Source of the DNA: Winogradskyella aurantia
GTDB taxonomy: Bacteria > Bacteroidota > Bacteroidia > Flavobacteriales > Flavobacteriaceae
Length of the DNA stretch: 64,000 bases
Reading direction: 5' to 3'
Assembly: GCF_002266855.1 (NCBI RefSeq)
Contig: NZ_NGJN01000002.1
Coordinates: forward strand, 470,116-534,115
Part shown: piece after piece, positions 47,372-54,415 of the stretch
Position numbering within the stretch: position 1 is the first letter of the stretch
How the letters are laid out: the number at the start of each line of letters is the position of its first letter
Notes under the pieces: model-generated
What the model was told of the DNA's origin: nothing
The model's input: the letters and a program-made list of their open reading frames with translations, nothing else
Databases searched by the model: none
Position numbers and translations under genes: made by a program

Positions 47372-47600
47372 AAATCTAATTTAAGCATTAAGTTTGTCCG
47401 CAAGCGCCGCCTGCCCGCTAAAGTTTTTTCATCGGGACAGATAGTGATGCAGGGCTATCTTATGCCTGCCCCTCAGCGCTGGCTCCTCTCTAAAAATGTC
47501 TACTAGACATTTTATTAACGTTCGGTCCCCACCGGACATTTAATTTACTATGTAAATCTTGGCTCGATAGTATCATTGGTTAGCAGTTTGTCATAATTGT
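47372..47600 (-). promoter_or_regulatory. DUF6090 leader, expanded copy
   Basis: 229 bp. Leader block GTCCGCAAGCG, then inserted small palindromes GCCGCCTGCCCGC/GGGCTATC, AAATGTCTACTAGACATTT and GGTCCCCACCGGAC, then GACATTTAATTTACTATG and CTTGGCTCGATAGTA as at 14938. Each inserted palindrome looks like a separate hairpin. Confidence 0.55.
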
Positions 47601-47601
47601 T

Positions 47602-47765
47602 GCCAACGGTTTCGGATTTGAGTAGTTGCGTGGTTTTGCACTTAACTTTACAAGTACACACAAAGCTGAAAATCCGCGAGACACGAGCACTTAGTGCGAA
47701 CTGTGCGTTAGCAAATTTTCAGAGATAAGCGAGGACAAGCAATTACTTATAGCCATTGTTGTGCT
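47602..47765. repeat. family B palindromic spacer
   Basis: Left GCCAACGGTTTCGGATTTG, right TTATAGCCATTGTTGTGC. Core GCGAACTGTGCGTTAGCAAA and CACGAGCACTTAGTGCG. Confidence 0.7.
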
Positions 47766-47769
47766 TTCG

Positions 47770-48531
47770 TTATTCTTTCAGTTTTACTTCTTCTTCTAAT
47801 AATTGATTGATTAATTTGTAAGTCTTCAAGATATGTTCCCCGTTTCTAACATTTTCTTGTAAAAAATAAACATTTCTTAAAAGTAAATTTTGATATTCTA
47901 AACTGCTATAGGCTTCTAAAAACAATTTATTTGTTTCAATTTCACTTTTGAAATCATTTTTAAGTGTATCAATGGAATCCACATTATAATAGCGATAAGG
48001 TATTAACTTCCTTTCTAAAACGGTTATTTCTTTATCCCAGAAATCAAGATGTCTTGCTTCATCTTCCATATAATCTAAGAGTATGTCATTCCAATCTGTA
48101 AGAAAATATTTTAAGGAATCATTTTCTACTTTGTCAATTTTCCCTGTTGATAAAATGGAATTCAAAATGCTTTTTGATGGGTTATAAGTCCTAACTCCAA
48201 TTGCAGTGGGTCTAAATGTTAGGTTTGATTCTGTCAAATTAGGATCTGAGATTTTGGATATAAAGGCAACCCATTTTAAGGTCGTATTTATTTTGAATTG
48301 ATGATGCTCTTTAAATACTTTGGTGTTTTTCGAGAACTCTTGTCTTAAATCCTTTAAAGCAGTTAATTCGCTTATCGAGTCTTTTCTTGACTCATTCCAA
48401 TTATTAATCTGTAGCGCAATCAAAATTCCAAGAACCACAAGAACAATTTCTCCAATTGCATATTTAAAATACTTTCCAGTTTTTCTTTCTGAAAGTAAAT
48501 TTTGTCTAATTTTTCTAAAGAATTTTATCAT
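47770..48531 (-). CDS. DUF6090 family membrane-anchored protein
   Basis: This 253-residue member has the anchor MIKFFRKIRQNLLSERKTGK, helix VLVVLGILIALQINNW, then SKSILNSILSTGKIDKVEND in the paralog-wide loop position. The C-terminus is acidic (INQLLEEEVKLKE). Its short leader (TGGTTAACGGTTGGTCATAA) matches those at 35641 and 38972. Confidence 0.86.
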   Translation of the reverse strand: MIKFFRKIRQNLLSERKTGKYFKYAIGEIVLVVLGILIALQINNWNESRKDSISELTALKDLRQEFSKNTKVFKEHHQFKINTTLKWVAFISKISDPNLTESNLTFRPTAIGVRTYNPSKSILNSILSTGKIDKVENDSLKYFLTDWNDILLDYMEDEARHLDFWDKEITVLERKLIPYRYYNVDSIDTLKNDFKSEIETNKLFLEAYSSLEYQNLLLRNVYFLQENVRNGEHILKTYKLINQLLEEEVKLKE

Positions 48532-48558
48532 TGGTTAACGGTTGGTCATAATGAAGCA

Positions 48559-48685
48559 CAACGAGTTTTTATAAGATTTGTGCGACGTAAAAATCGGAGA
48601 TTTTTCCGCCGTAGCAATATTTTTGTTGAATGTTTGTCGGTTTGTACTAGTTCCGATTTGAGCATAAATTTTATGAGGTGTTGGC
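48559..48685. repeat. palindromic spacer, unassigned family
   Basis: Begins ACAACGAGTTTTTATAAG and ends CATAAATTTTATGAGGTGTTGGC, giving a TTTTTATAAG/ATAAATTTTATG imperfect arm. Inner hairpin AAAAATCGGAGATTTTT. Confidence 0.62.
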
Positions 48686-48694
48686 AACTGGCTT

Positions 48695-49126
48695 TTATTT
48701 TTCCAATTTCAATTCGTTAATATTTACTTTCAGCCTTACTGTCTTTCTATTATTATAAATTCCAAATTCGACTTCAAATTCTCTTTCATATTCTTTTATT
48801 TCAGTCCATTTAATAAACTTTGGATTATAAAAAGGTCCAATTTCGAAAAGATTCTGATTCGGTTCTTCGTCAAATTCAGAAACCGCAATTAACAAGTTAT
48901 GTGAAACTTCACAACTTTCTAATCCTGCGCTTCCGGTTCCGTTGTCGATTGTATATATTTTTACGGACAGATAATTTTCTCTATTCTCTCCAATTAGTTC
49001 TGAATTATTCAGGACTTTAGTTAGTCGAGAATTTTCTGATTTCTCTATCTTCAGTTTATTCTGCCCGAAAGATATTTGTGTCAAACAAATTATTAAAACT
49101 AATATTAATGTTGATTTTATTTTCAT
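48695..49126 (-). CDS. small secreted protein of unknown function
   Basis: 143 residues with a signal peptide ending SFGQ. The mature part is beta-rich with a NGTGSAGLESCEVSHNLLIAV segment (single Cys) and EVEFGIYNNRKTVRLKVN at the C-terminus, like a small beta-sandwich. No family recognised. Single-gene unit between a spacer and the second structured repeat. Confidence 0.72.
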   Translation of the reverse strand: MKIKSTLILVLIICLTQISFGQNKLKIEKSENSRLTKVLNNSELIGENRENYLSVKIYTIDNGTGSAGLESCEVSHNLLIAVSEFDEEPNQNLFEIGPFYNPKFIKWTEIKEYEREFEVEFGIYNNRKTVRLKVNINELKLEK

Positions 49127-49142
49127 TTTTCAGCTTGTTGCC

Positions 49143-49497
49143 AACACAAGGGTTAAACGTAGTTCTGGTACGAGAATGAAAAGATAATAAATTCTAAAAC
49201 AATAATTAGAGAAGAGGACTTCCTTATACTCTCTAATTATTGGTCGTCAATTAGCCTCGCGAGGCGAGGTGTATATTGTAGAATTTATTAGATTGGGAAT
49301 TCGAGGGCCAGGGCCAAATTACTTTTAACCGACGATGTCGCACGTTTTGGCTCGAAGCCCGCTAAAGGCGATAGTCTATTGATTTGCTGTTGGTGTAATT
49401 TGGTTTAACCCTTGTGATGATAACACATTTACTTTAAGATGCTTTGTCTGCGAAGCAGCGCAGATTAAAGTTCGCCTTTGGCGAATGTGTTATCATC
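49143..49497. repeat. large multi-stem structured repeat, short copy
   Basis: Same plan as 44736-45362. The outer arms AACACAAGGGTTAAAC (49143-49158) and GTTTAACCCTTGTG (49403-49416) pair over 14 bp without mismatch. Inner stems: 49185-49196 with 49279-49290 and 49201-49212 with 49230-49241, each 12 of 12. The adjoining hairpin GATGATAACACATT (49416-49429) with AATGTGTTATCATC (49484-49497) is 14 of 14. Shared blocks are almost identical to the long copy; the extra blocks of that copy are cleanly absent. Confidence 0.85.
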
Positions 49498-49624
49498 GTT
49501 TTTGTGTATGGTTAGTTGCGTGGTTAAGCAACTAATTTAGTAAACAAATACGAACCCATGAAAATTCCGAAGGAATTTTCCAAATAAGCACTTGCCAAAG
49601 CAATTAATTATACACGGTGTTGGC
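49498..49624. repeat. family B palindromic spacer joined to the structured repeat
   Basis: Starts at the end of the preceding hairpin (GTTTTTGTGTATGGTTAG), core GTTGCGTGGTTAAGCAAC, inner hairpin GAAAATTCCGAAGGAATTTTCC, right end AATTATACACGGTGTTGGC. The last codons and stop of the TlpA gene lie in its right arm. Confidence 0.72.
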
Positions 49625-50668
49625 AATAGTTTTTCTGCCACTTGTTATTGAGTCCAAGACTTTTCTTAACTTCTCTAAACTAATATCGTTTGCGATTACT
49701 TTCCCTTTTTCATCAACTAAAATATTATAAGGAATAGCAAATATGCCATACTTATTTGCCAAATTCCCTGCAAAACCTTCCGTGTCAATTACGTTCTCCC
49801 ATTTTGGTTTTTCTGTACCCATAGCTTTAAGCCAATCATCTTTTTTTTCATCGATGGATACACCAAGAATTTTTACTCCTTTTTCCTCGAAGTCATTGTT
49901 TATAATTGTCAATTCTGGAAATTGAGCTCGACAAGGTTTACACCAAGCAGCCCAAAAATCGATAAATAGAATTTGTCCTCTAAAATCTTTGGTGCTTATT
50001 AAATCATCCTCTTTATTTGGTAAGACAAAATCATAAATTGAATCATTGACTTTTATTTTATATTCTGGGAAAGCTTTAAATTTTATAGATTTAATAGAAA
50101 AAGGGTCTTGAGACTTAATGTTAAGCTTATTATATAATTGTCCGATTTGTTCTTTACTTAAAATAGTGTCATTTGAAATTTCAGAAAGTAAATCTCCTGA
50201 ATATCTATGATTTGGGTTTTGAGTTATGATTTTTTGTAGTTTTTCATAAAGTTCTTTTTGCCAATCTTTGTCAGAGGAAAATTTTTGTTTAAAATCCTCA
50301 AAATCTTTTACTAAAATTGAGGTTTTAGTACCAGTAATCCTATTTATAGTAATCCAATAAATATTGTATTCTTTAATTTTCTTTTTTGAGATTGTTATTT
50401 CGGTTTCTATTTCCTCATTTTCAAGGTAAAAATTCTTCTCGTTTGCTGAAATATAATTTGTGCTGTAAGATGCGCTAATTGGGTAAGAAACAGAACCTTT
50501 AAAAAACGCTTTTCCATTTGTTACTAAAGAACTGTCTTTTATATTATCATAATTTAGATATAAATATCCTTTGTAATCTCCATTTACTTTCACTTCAAGA
50601 TTAAATTCATTTGGTTTATCTTTTTTACAAGAAATGAATAATAATATTAGAATTTGAATATATTTCAT
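49604..50668 (-). CDS. TlpA-like thioredoxin lipoprotein with DUF4369 domain
   Basis: About 354 residues from the ATG at 50668 (MKYIQILILLFISC); the open frame continues 43 codons upstream into spacer DNA. Lipobox LFISC. Residues about 20-120 are the DUF4369 beta-sandwich (NGDYKGYLYLNY, FFKGSVSYPISAS). The C-terminal TlpA/AhpC-TSA domain has DFWAAWCKPCRAQFPE with the CxxC redox site and KYGIFAIPYNILVD with the cis-Pro. Predicted periplasmic thiol-disulphide exchange. The C-terminal residues IANTVYN are encoded by the palindromic spacer. Confidence 0.9.
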   Translation of the reverse strand: MKYIQILILLFISCKKDKPNEFNLEVKVNGDYKGYLYLNYDNIKDSSLVTNGKAFFKGSVSYPISASYSTNYISANEKNFYLENEEIETEITISKKKIKEYNIYWITINRITGTKTSILVKDFEDFKQKFSSDKDWQKELYEKLQKIITQNPNHRYSGDLLSEISNDTILSKEQIGQLYNKLNIKSQDPFSIKSIKFKAFPEYKIKVNDSIYDFVLPNKEDDLISTKDFRGQILFIDFWAAWCKPCRAQFPELTIINNDFEEKGVKILGVSIDEKKDDWLKAMGTEKPKWENVIDTEGFAGNLANKYGIFAIPYNILVDEKGKVIANDISLEKLRKVLDSITSGRKTIANTVYN

Positions 50669-50687
50669 ACTGTTTTTTTTAATTATT

Positions 50688-50820
50688 GCCAACGGTAAAT
50701 TGTATGAGTAGTGGCAGATTGCGTGGTAGTTTCCTATCAAACCGCTACGCAGTTTGGGCGGGCTACAAACCTTGATATTTAGCACTTTGCCTGCCATTAC
50801 TTATACAAAATGTTGTGTGC
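50688..50820. repeat. family C palindromic spacer
   Basis: Left arm GCCAACGGTAAAT then TGTATGAGTAGTGGCAG; right arm CTGCCATTACTTATACA then AAATGTTGTG. 15 of 17 central arm positions pair. Inner hairpin-like CGCTACGCAGTTTGGGCGGG. Confidence 0.72.
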
Positions 50821-50825
50821 AGTTA

Positions 50826-51749
50826 TTATTCATTATAATTTTCTTTAATCACATCACCTAATTCTGTCATTAATTCGATGAATCTACCTAACTCCGAATT
50901 AGTTAGTTTGTATTTTCTTCCAATCAAATAATTTAATTCAGGTACTTTTTTTACACAATCAGAATCTACAACTCCCATATTATGCTCAAAAATGTGTCGA
51001 ATTTGAAAATACTTTATTAAACTATTAAAATCAGAATGTCTGTCTGAAATAAAGTTGTCCATTTTCTCATTCAGAACATATAGGTTCTGAAATAGATTTT
51101 GGGGCTTTGAAGGATAATGGTCAGGTTTTTTCTTTCTTAATTCTTTACCTAATCCATCAAATGCTGAAATACCTGTGGTCAAAATTGAGCTTAATGAAAT
51201 CTCTAAAATATCCTCTGGAATCTCAGGTTTTGAAAAAATATCCAATTTCTTTTTAATTACTTCAAGTGATTTTTCATAAATAAGAAATGCATTAGTTTCA
51301 TTACAGTCTGGACAATTTGAAAATACACCATAAATAGCAAATTCAAGTCCGCAATTATCACAAGTCAAATTTGTTTCTAGCTCTTTCTCAGTGTAATATT
51401 TGATTGGAAATCTAAAGTTATGACCTGTAGTTTTCACCTTGAATTGAATCAAGCTATTTCTTGAACTTCTTTCTAATTGTTTAAAAGAGTTTGTTAACTT
51501 ATCAAGTTGTGGTTTTAGAATTTTATTAAATGCTTGTTGCATAGCTATACTCCGAGCATATTCCAATTGTGCTTGAGTCCAAAATGTATCAGATTTTCCT
51601 TCGTATTCACAGTATGGACAGTGGCAATGGTCTGTTTCTAATCCAGTGCCTGGTTTTAATTTAAAATATTGTTCGCACTCTAAGCATTCTCTGCCTAACA
51701 TTCCATTCTCATCAAGAGGTATATTAATTGATATTTTTAAATCTCCCAT
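50826..51749 (-). CDS. zinc-ribbon protein with C-terminal HEPN-like domain
   Basis: About 307 residues from the ATG at 51749; an in-frame ATG at 51776 would add nine and overlap the upstream stop. Numbered from the longer start, there are two zinc-binding sets: C31-x2-C34 with C51, C53 and C56, and C139-x2-C142-x12-C155-x2-C158. The last 70 residues read YFQIRHIFEHNMGVVDSD, where R260-x4-H265-N is the HEPN RNase-type Rx4H motif, in a helical setting typical of that fold. It likely binds RNA or nucleotide through the ribbons. It forms an 8-bp-spaced operon with the gene at 51757. Nuclease role is inference. Confidence 0.68.
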   Translation of the reverse strand: MGDLKISINIPLDENGMLGRECLECEQYFKLKPGTGLETDHCHCPYCEYEGKSDTFWTQAQLEYARSIAMQQAFNKILKPQLDKLTNSFKQLERSSRNSLIQFKVKTTGHNFRFPIKYYTEKELETNLTCDNCGLEFAIYGVFSNCPDCNETNAFLIYEKSLEVIKKKLDIFSKPEIPEDILEISLSSILTTGISAFDGLGKELRKKKPDHYPSKPQNLFQNLYVLNEKMDNFISDRHSDFNSLIKYFQIRHIFEHNMGVVDSDCVKKVPELNYLIGRKYKLTNSELGRFIELMTELGDVIKENYNE

Positions 51750-51756
51750 ATCCTTA

Positions 51757-52599
51757 TTATTTTCTCCCAATAACACTTACTATTGGTTCAATATCTGAAT
51801 CAATTAAATTCACTCCAAATGTAGCTTGTCCTAGTGCTTTTATTTTTCGGATTCTTTCTTTTACAACAATTGCATTAATTCTTTGAGGTTTTGATGCAAA
51901 TTGTTCTTGAGCAAGAAAGGTTATAATTCCTTCTTTAGATAAGTTATTCGCTAGATTTTCATCAAGAGTCTCAACTATTATTCGAAGTAGTTTTAATATA
52001 TCAATTGTTTCTGATTCGCCAAAATCTAAAACATCAGTACTTTCAAAATCTAAACCAGTTAGTGTATGACTCCAATATGAATTAAGATTCGCACCTTGAG
52101 TTTGAATTAGATTGCTCATAGGAGTTGAAATTGAATCTGCAATATGCGTAAATAAGTTTCTTCTTAACCTTATGTATTTTATTGTATCTATAAGTTCTCG
52201 TGGTGGAAGAGTACAACTTGATGAGTTTAATGTAAGTATATATTTTTCTTCTAATTGATTATCATTTGTAACTACATATGTGCTAGGATTAAATTGACTT
52301 AAAATATCAAGGCTATCTCGCAAATAATAACTTGTCACTTCGTAACTTGTAGAAATGTAAGCTCCAAATGTGAATTTTTCATTGAGTTCTTGAAACTTAG
52401 GGAGTTCATTTATTGTAACATTAATTCTCGGAGCCATTACATTGTTTGCAAACAAGTCAGGCGTATAAAGTTCACCAGCCTTTGAGCCAAAATCATTTAG
52501 TCTTTTATTTAATTCATTTCGATTAAATTGGAAGAAACATAATTGGTCATTTAATGAAGCTAGTCTATCAATATATTTTTTGAGTAATGAAGTTTTCAT
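51757..52599 (-). CDS. HEPN-like helical protein, partner of the zinc-ribbon gene
   Basis: 280 residues, no signal or membrane segment. Mostly helical. Residues 136-155 read ELIDTIKYIRLRRNLFTHIA, containing R147-N-x3-H152, which fits the Rx4H active-site motif of HEPN domains. A following stretch (LDFGESETIDILKLLRIIVETLDENLA) would supply the remaining helices. No other family recognised. First gene of a two-gene unit flanked by palindromic spacers on both sides. The paired HEPN arrangement recalls toxin/defence modules, but no antitoxin-like partner is obvious. Confidence 0.6.
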   Translation of the reverse strand: MKTSLLKKYIDRLASLNDQLCFFQFNRNELNKRLNDFGSKAGELYTPDLFANNVMAPRINVTINELPKFQELNEKFTFGAYISTSYEVTSYYLRDSLDILSQFNPSTYVVTNDNQLEEKYILTLNSSSCTLPPRELIDTIKYIRLRRNLFTHIADSISTPMSNLIQTQGANLNSYWSHTLTGLDFESTDVLDFGESETIDILKLLRIIVETLDENLANNLSKEGIITFLAQEQFASKPQRINAIVVKERIRKIKALGQATFGVNLIDSDIEPIVSVIGRK

Positions 52600-52636
52600 A
52601 TTTGTATCTCAGTTTCATCTTTGGTTTAATTGCACA

Positions 52637-52833
52637 CAACGCCCTGCTAAACGCAGTGACGTTCTGGGTTAAAAATTTATGGTGACTGAAAGTTACATAT
52701 AAATTTTAAAGACAGGCAGAACGTTGCCAAATTGCTTTTAGGAATTGTTGGGTCGGGTTTTTGGTGTTTTCAAAGTTGTGGCCTAAGGCTTTGAGTCCCA
52801 ACCGATGTTGCAATTTGGTTTAGCAGGGCGTTG
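52637..52833. repeat. perfect-ended palindromic element
   Basis: Arms CAACGCCCTGCTAAAC (52637-52652) and GTTTAGCAGGGCGTTG (52818-52833) pair 16 of 16. Inside are ACGTTCTG/CAGAACGT (52659-52666, 52717-52724), AAAATTTAT/ATAAATTTT and CCAAATTGC/GCAATTTGG (52727-52735, 52810-52818). Confidence 0.82.
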
Positions 52834-52913
52834 GGACGGATGTCCAAGGGGCGGGAATTGCGCAGCAATGTAGCGACTTGGTAGAAGCCGCAGGCTTTAA
52901 ATCCGTCCCAACG
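52829..52913. repeat. second palindromic element overlapping the first
   Basis: CGTTGGGACGGAT (52829-52841) pairs 13 of 13 with ATCCGTCCCAACG (52901-52913). Two small hairpins inside have GCA loops: ATTGC-GCA-GCAAT and AAGCC-GCA-GGCTT. It shares its first five bases with the right arm of the element before it. Confidence 0.8.
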
Positions 52914-53042
52914 GTCAAGTATAAGAATAGTAGCGGATTTTTATGCACTAACTTTTTGGTGTATTCCTGTTGGTTGGTTGATAGATTTCATTCTCGTTTT
53001 AGCACTTAAACCGCTATTGTTTTTATACATTGTTAGCTGCTG
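52910..53042. repeat. family C palindromic spacer, third in a row
   Basis: Left AACGGTCAAGTATAAGAA then TAGTAGCGG; right CCGCTATTGTTTTTATAC then ATTGTTAGC. It shares its AACG with the preceding element. Together the three fill the 446 bp between the HEPN pair and the CPBP gene. Confidence 0.75.
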
Positions 53043-53045
53043 GCT

Positions 53046-54056
53046 TTAATCAGTTATATTGTTTTCATAAATGTGGTTGTAGTTTTTTTTCTGCCACATT
53101 TTATCATTGATAATGCAGAAAACGGTGAATAAAAATGCCAATACTGTTAATATTATTTCTGAATAACCGAATGCCCTACTTATATTATTTACCGTGGCGT
53201 GTAATAACATAACTGCGAGAACAGAATACGAAGATTTATTATATAACCAAGTAAAAATAATAGTAAGTGGAATTGTCCATGCAAATCTTGGAAGCAGGTC
53301 TACAAATCCACCAGTGGAATAGAATCCATTATAATGCAATGGAAGATGCCACAGGCTCCACAAAAATGAGATTGCTAAAGTACCAATTAAGGGATTATAT
53401 TTTTTTTGTAATTCTTTTTGTAAGAAACCTCTCCAGCCAAATTCCTCATTACCTCCAAGAAAGAAAAAAGAGCTAAAAAACCCTACTAGAAGAATAGGTT
53501 CGGGCTTTACTACAAAATCGGTAGTTTCCATTCCTAACACATCACCCATAAAGTAGCTACCTAGACATAGTAAAATAAGTAAAAAAACGCCAATTATATA
53601 CCACTTTACTTTTCCCTTTTCAAAAAGCGAAGACTTGATATAGTTTTCTTTCAATTTTAAATTGGTAGCATTACTAAAATTAATGGCTAAAATAAAAAGA
53701 ACTATCCCAAAGCATATATAACCCAAAATACTTACTTCATTTAGATCTGGCACGTTTCCATTTATATCATGCCATCCATTATTTACAAAATACAATCGCA
53801 AAAAGAGCACCAATGCAGTTACTATAAAAACGGTAAAAAAAATTGGTTTGGAGTCGATTTTGATTTTTTCAACTGAATTTATAATGGTAATTAGATAACC
53901 AGCAATTAAAGGACCACATAATCCAATAAGGATCATGGCAAATCCTATATCTTTTGGCAACGATACGATGACTGGTAAAAACCAAAAGGTAAAAGAAATA
54001 CCAAAGGTTAGCACAATAAAGCTCAATATTGGTTTCGTCTTAAATAGTGCTTGCAT
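53046..54056 (-). CDS. CPBP family intramembrane metalloprotease
   Basis: About 336 residues from the ATG at 54056 (MQALFKTKPILSFIVL); 26 more in-frame codons upstream read into spacer DNA. Eight or so hydrophobic helices. CPBP/Abi motifs are intact: EEFGWRGFLQ (motif 1, Glu-Glu and Arg), FLWSLWHLPLHYNG (motif 2 His) and HATVNN (motif 3 His/Asn). Family members cleave within membranes; in bacteria some confer bacteriocin immunity. Substrate unknown. Single-gene unit between spacers. Confidence 0.9.
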   Translation of the reverse strand: MQALFKTKPILSFIVLTFGISFTFWFLPVIVSLPKDIGFAMILIGLCGPLIAGYLITIINSVEKIKIDSKPIFFTVFIVTALVLFLRLYFVNNGWHDINGNVPDLNEVSILGYICFGIVLFILAINFSNATNLKLKENYIKSSLFEKGKVKWYIIGVFLLILLCLGSYFMGDVLGMETTDFVVKPEPILLVGFFSSFFFLGGNEEFGWRGFLQKELQKKYNPLIGTLAISFLWSLWHLPLHYNGFYSTGGFVDLLPRFAWTIPLTIIFTWLYNKSSYSVLAVMLLHATVNNISRAFGYSEIILTVLAFLFTVFCIINDKMWQKKNYNHIYENNITD

Positions 54057-54092
54057 TTTTGATTTTTTAGTCGGTTTATTTTTCAGCTTGCA

Positions 54093-54220
54093 GCTAACGC
54101 CTAGGCTATGATTTCGTTGCGTGTTTAAGCACAAACCTTTCGGTTTATCTCAGAAAATAAATATATAAAAAAGCCAATGAATTAAACACTTTGAAGCAAT
54201 TAATTATATACGGTGTTGGC
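54093..54220. repeat. family B palindromic spacer
   Basis: Left GCTAACGCCTAGGCTATG, ATTTCGTTGCGTGTTTAAGC, right ATTATATACGGTGTTGGC. The inner hairpin AAACCTTTCGGTTT is small. Confidence 0.68.
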
Positions 54221-54235
54221 GGTAGTTGTTTATTT

Positions 54236-54405
54236 CGTTTTACCGTCGACTAGCTTTTCGTATCCTACATCATTCGGTTCCCACAATTCAATTTTATTTT
54301 CCTCATTGTCCATAATACAAATTGTCTTACCGTTTCCTTCAGTCATTATAATTTGAGAAAAGGCAAGGTTTTTTATTAGCCGTCTGAATTTATGAATTCC
54401 ATTTT
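54236..54405 (-). pseudogene. 3' remnant of a VOC (glyoxalase-like) gene
   Basis: On the minus strand it reads NGKTICIMDNEENKIELWEP then NDVGYEKLVDGKTK and stop. This matches the last 34 residues of the intact VOC lipoprotein at 56093 (YGKFVHIMDNEGNKIELWEP and NDVEYEKLVEGRTK). DNA identity runs from the spacer end (TGTTGGCGGTAGTTG, 54215) to about 54316 against 56078-56179, so the duplicate includes the terminal bases of the spacer. Upstream residues (LIKNLAFSQIIMTEG) fade, with no start. Confidence 0.75.
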
Positions 54406-54415
54406 ATTCCCATAG

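Noticed and set aside
48502..48720. Forward frame crossing the DUF6090 start and spacer
   Set aside because: Opposite strand to a clear gene; the composition reflects spacer hairpins.
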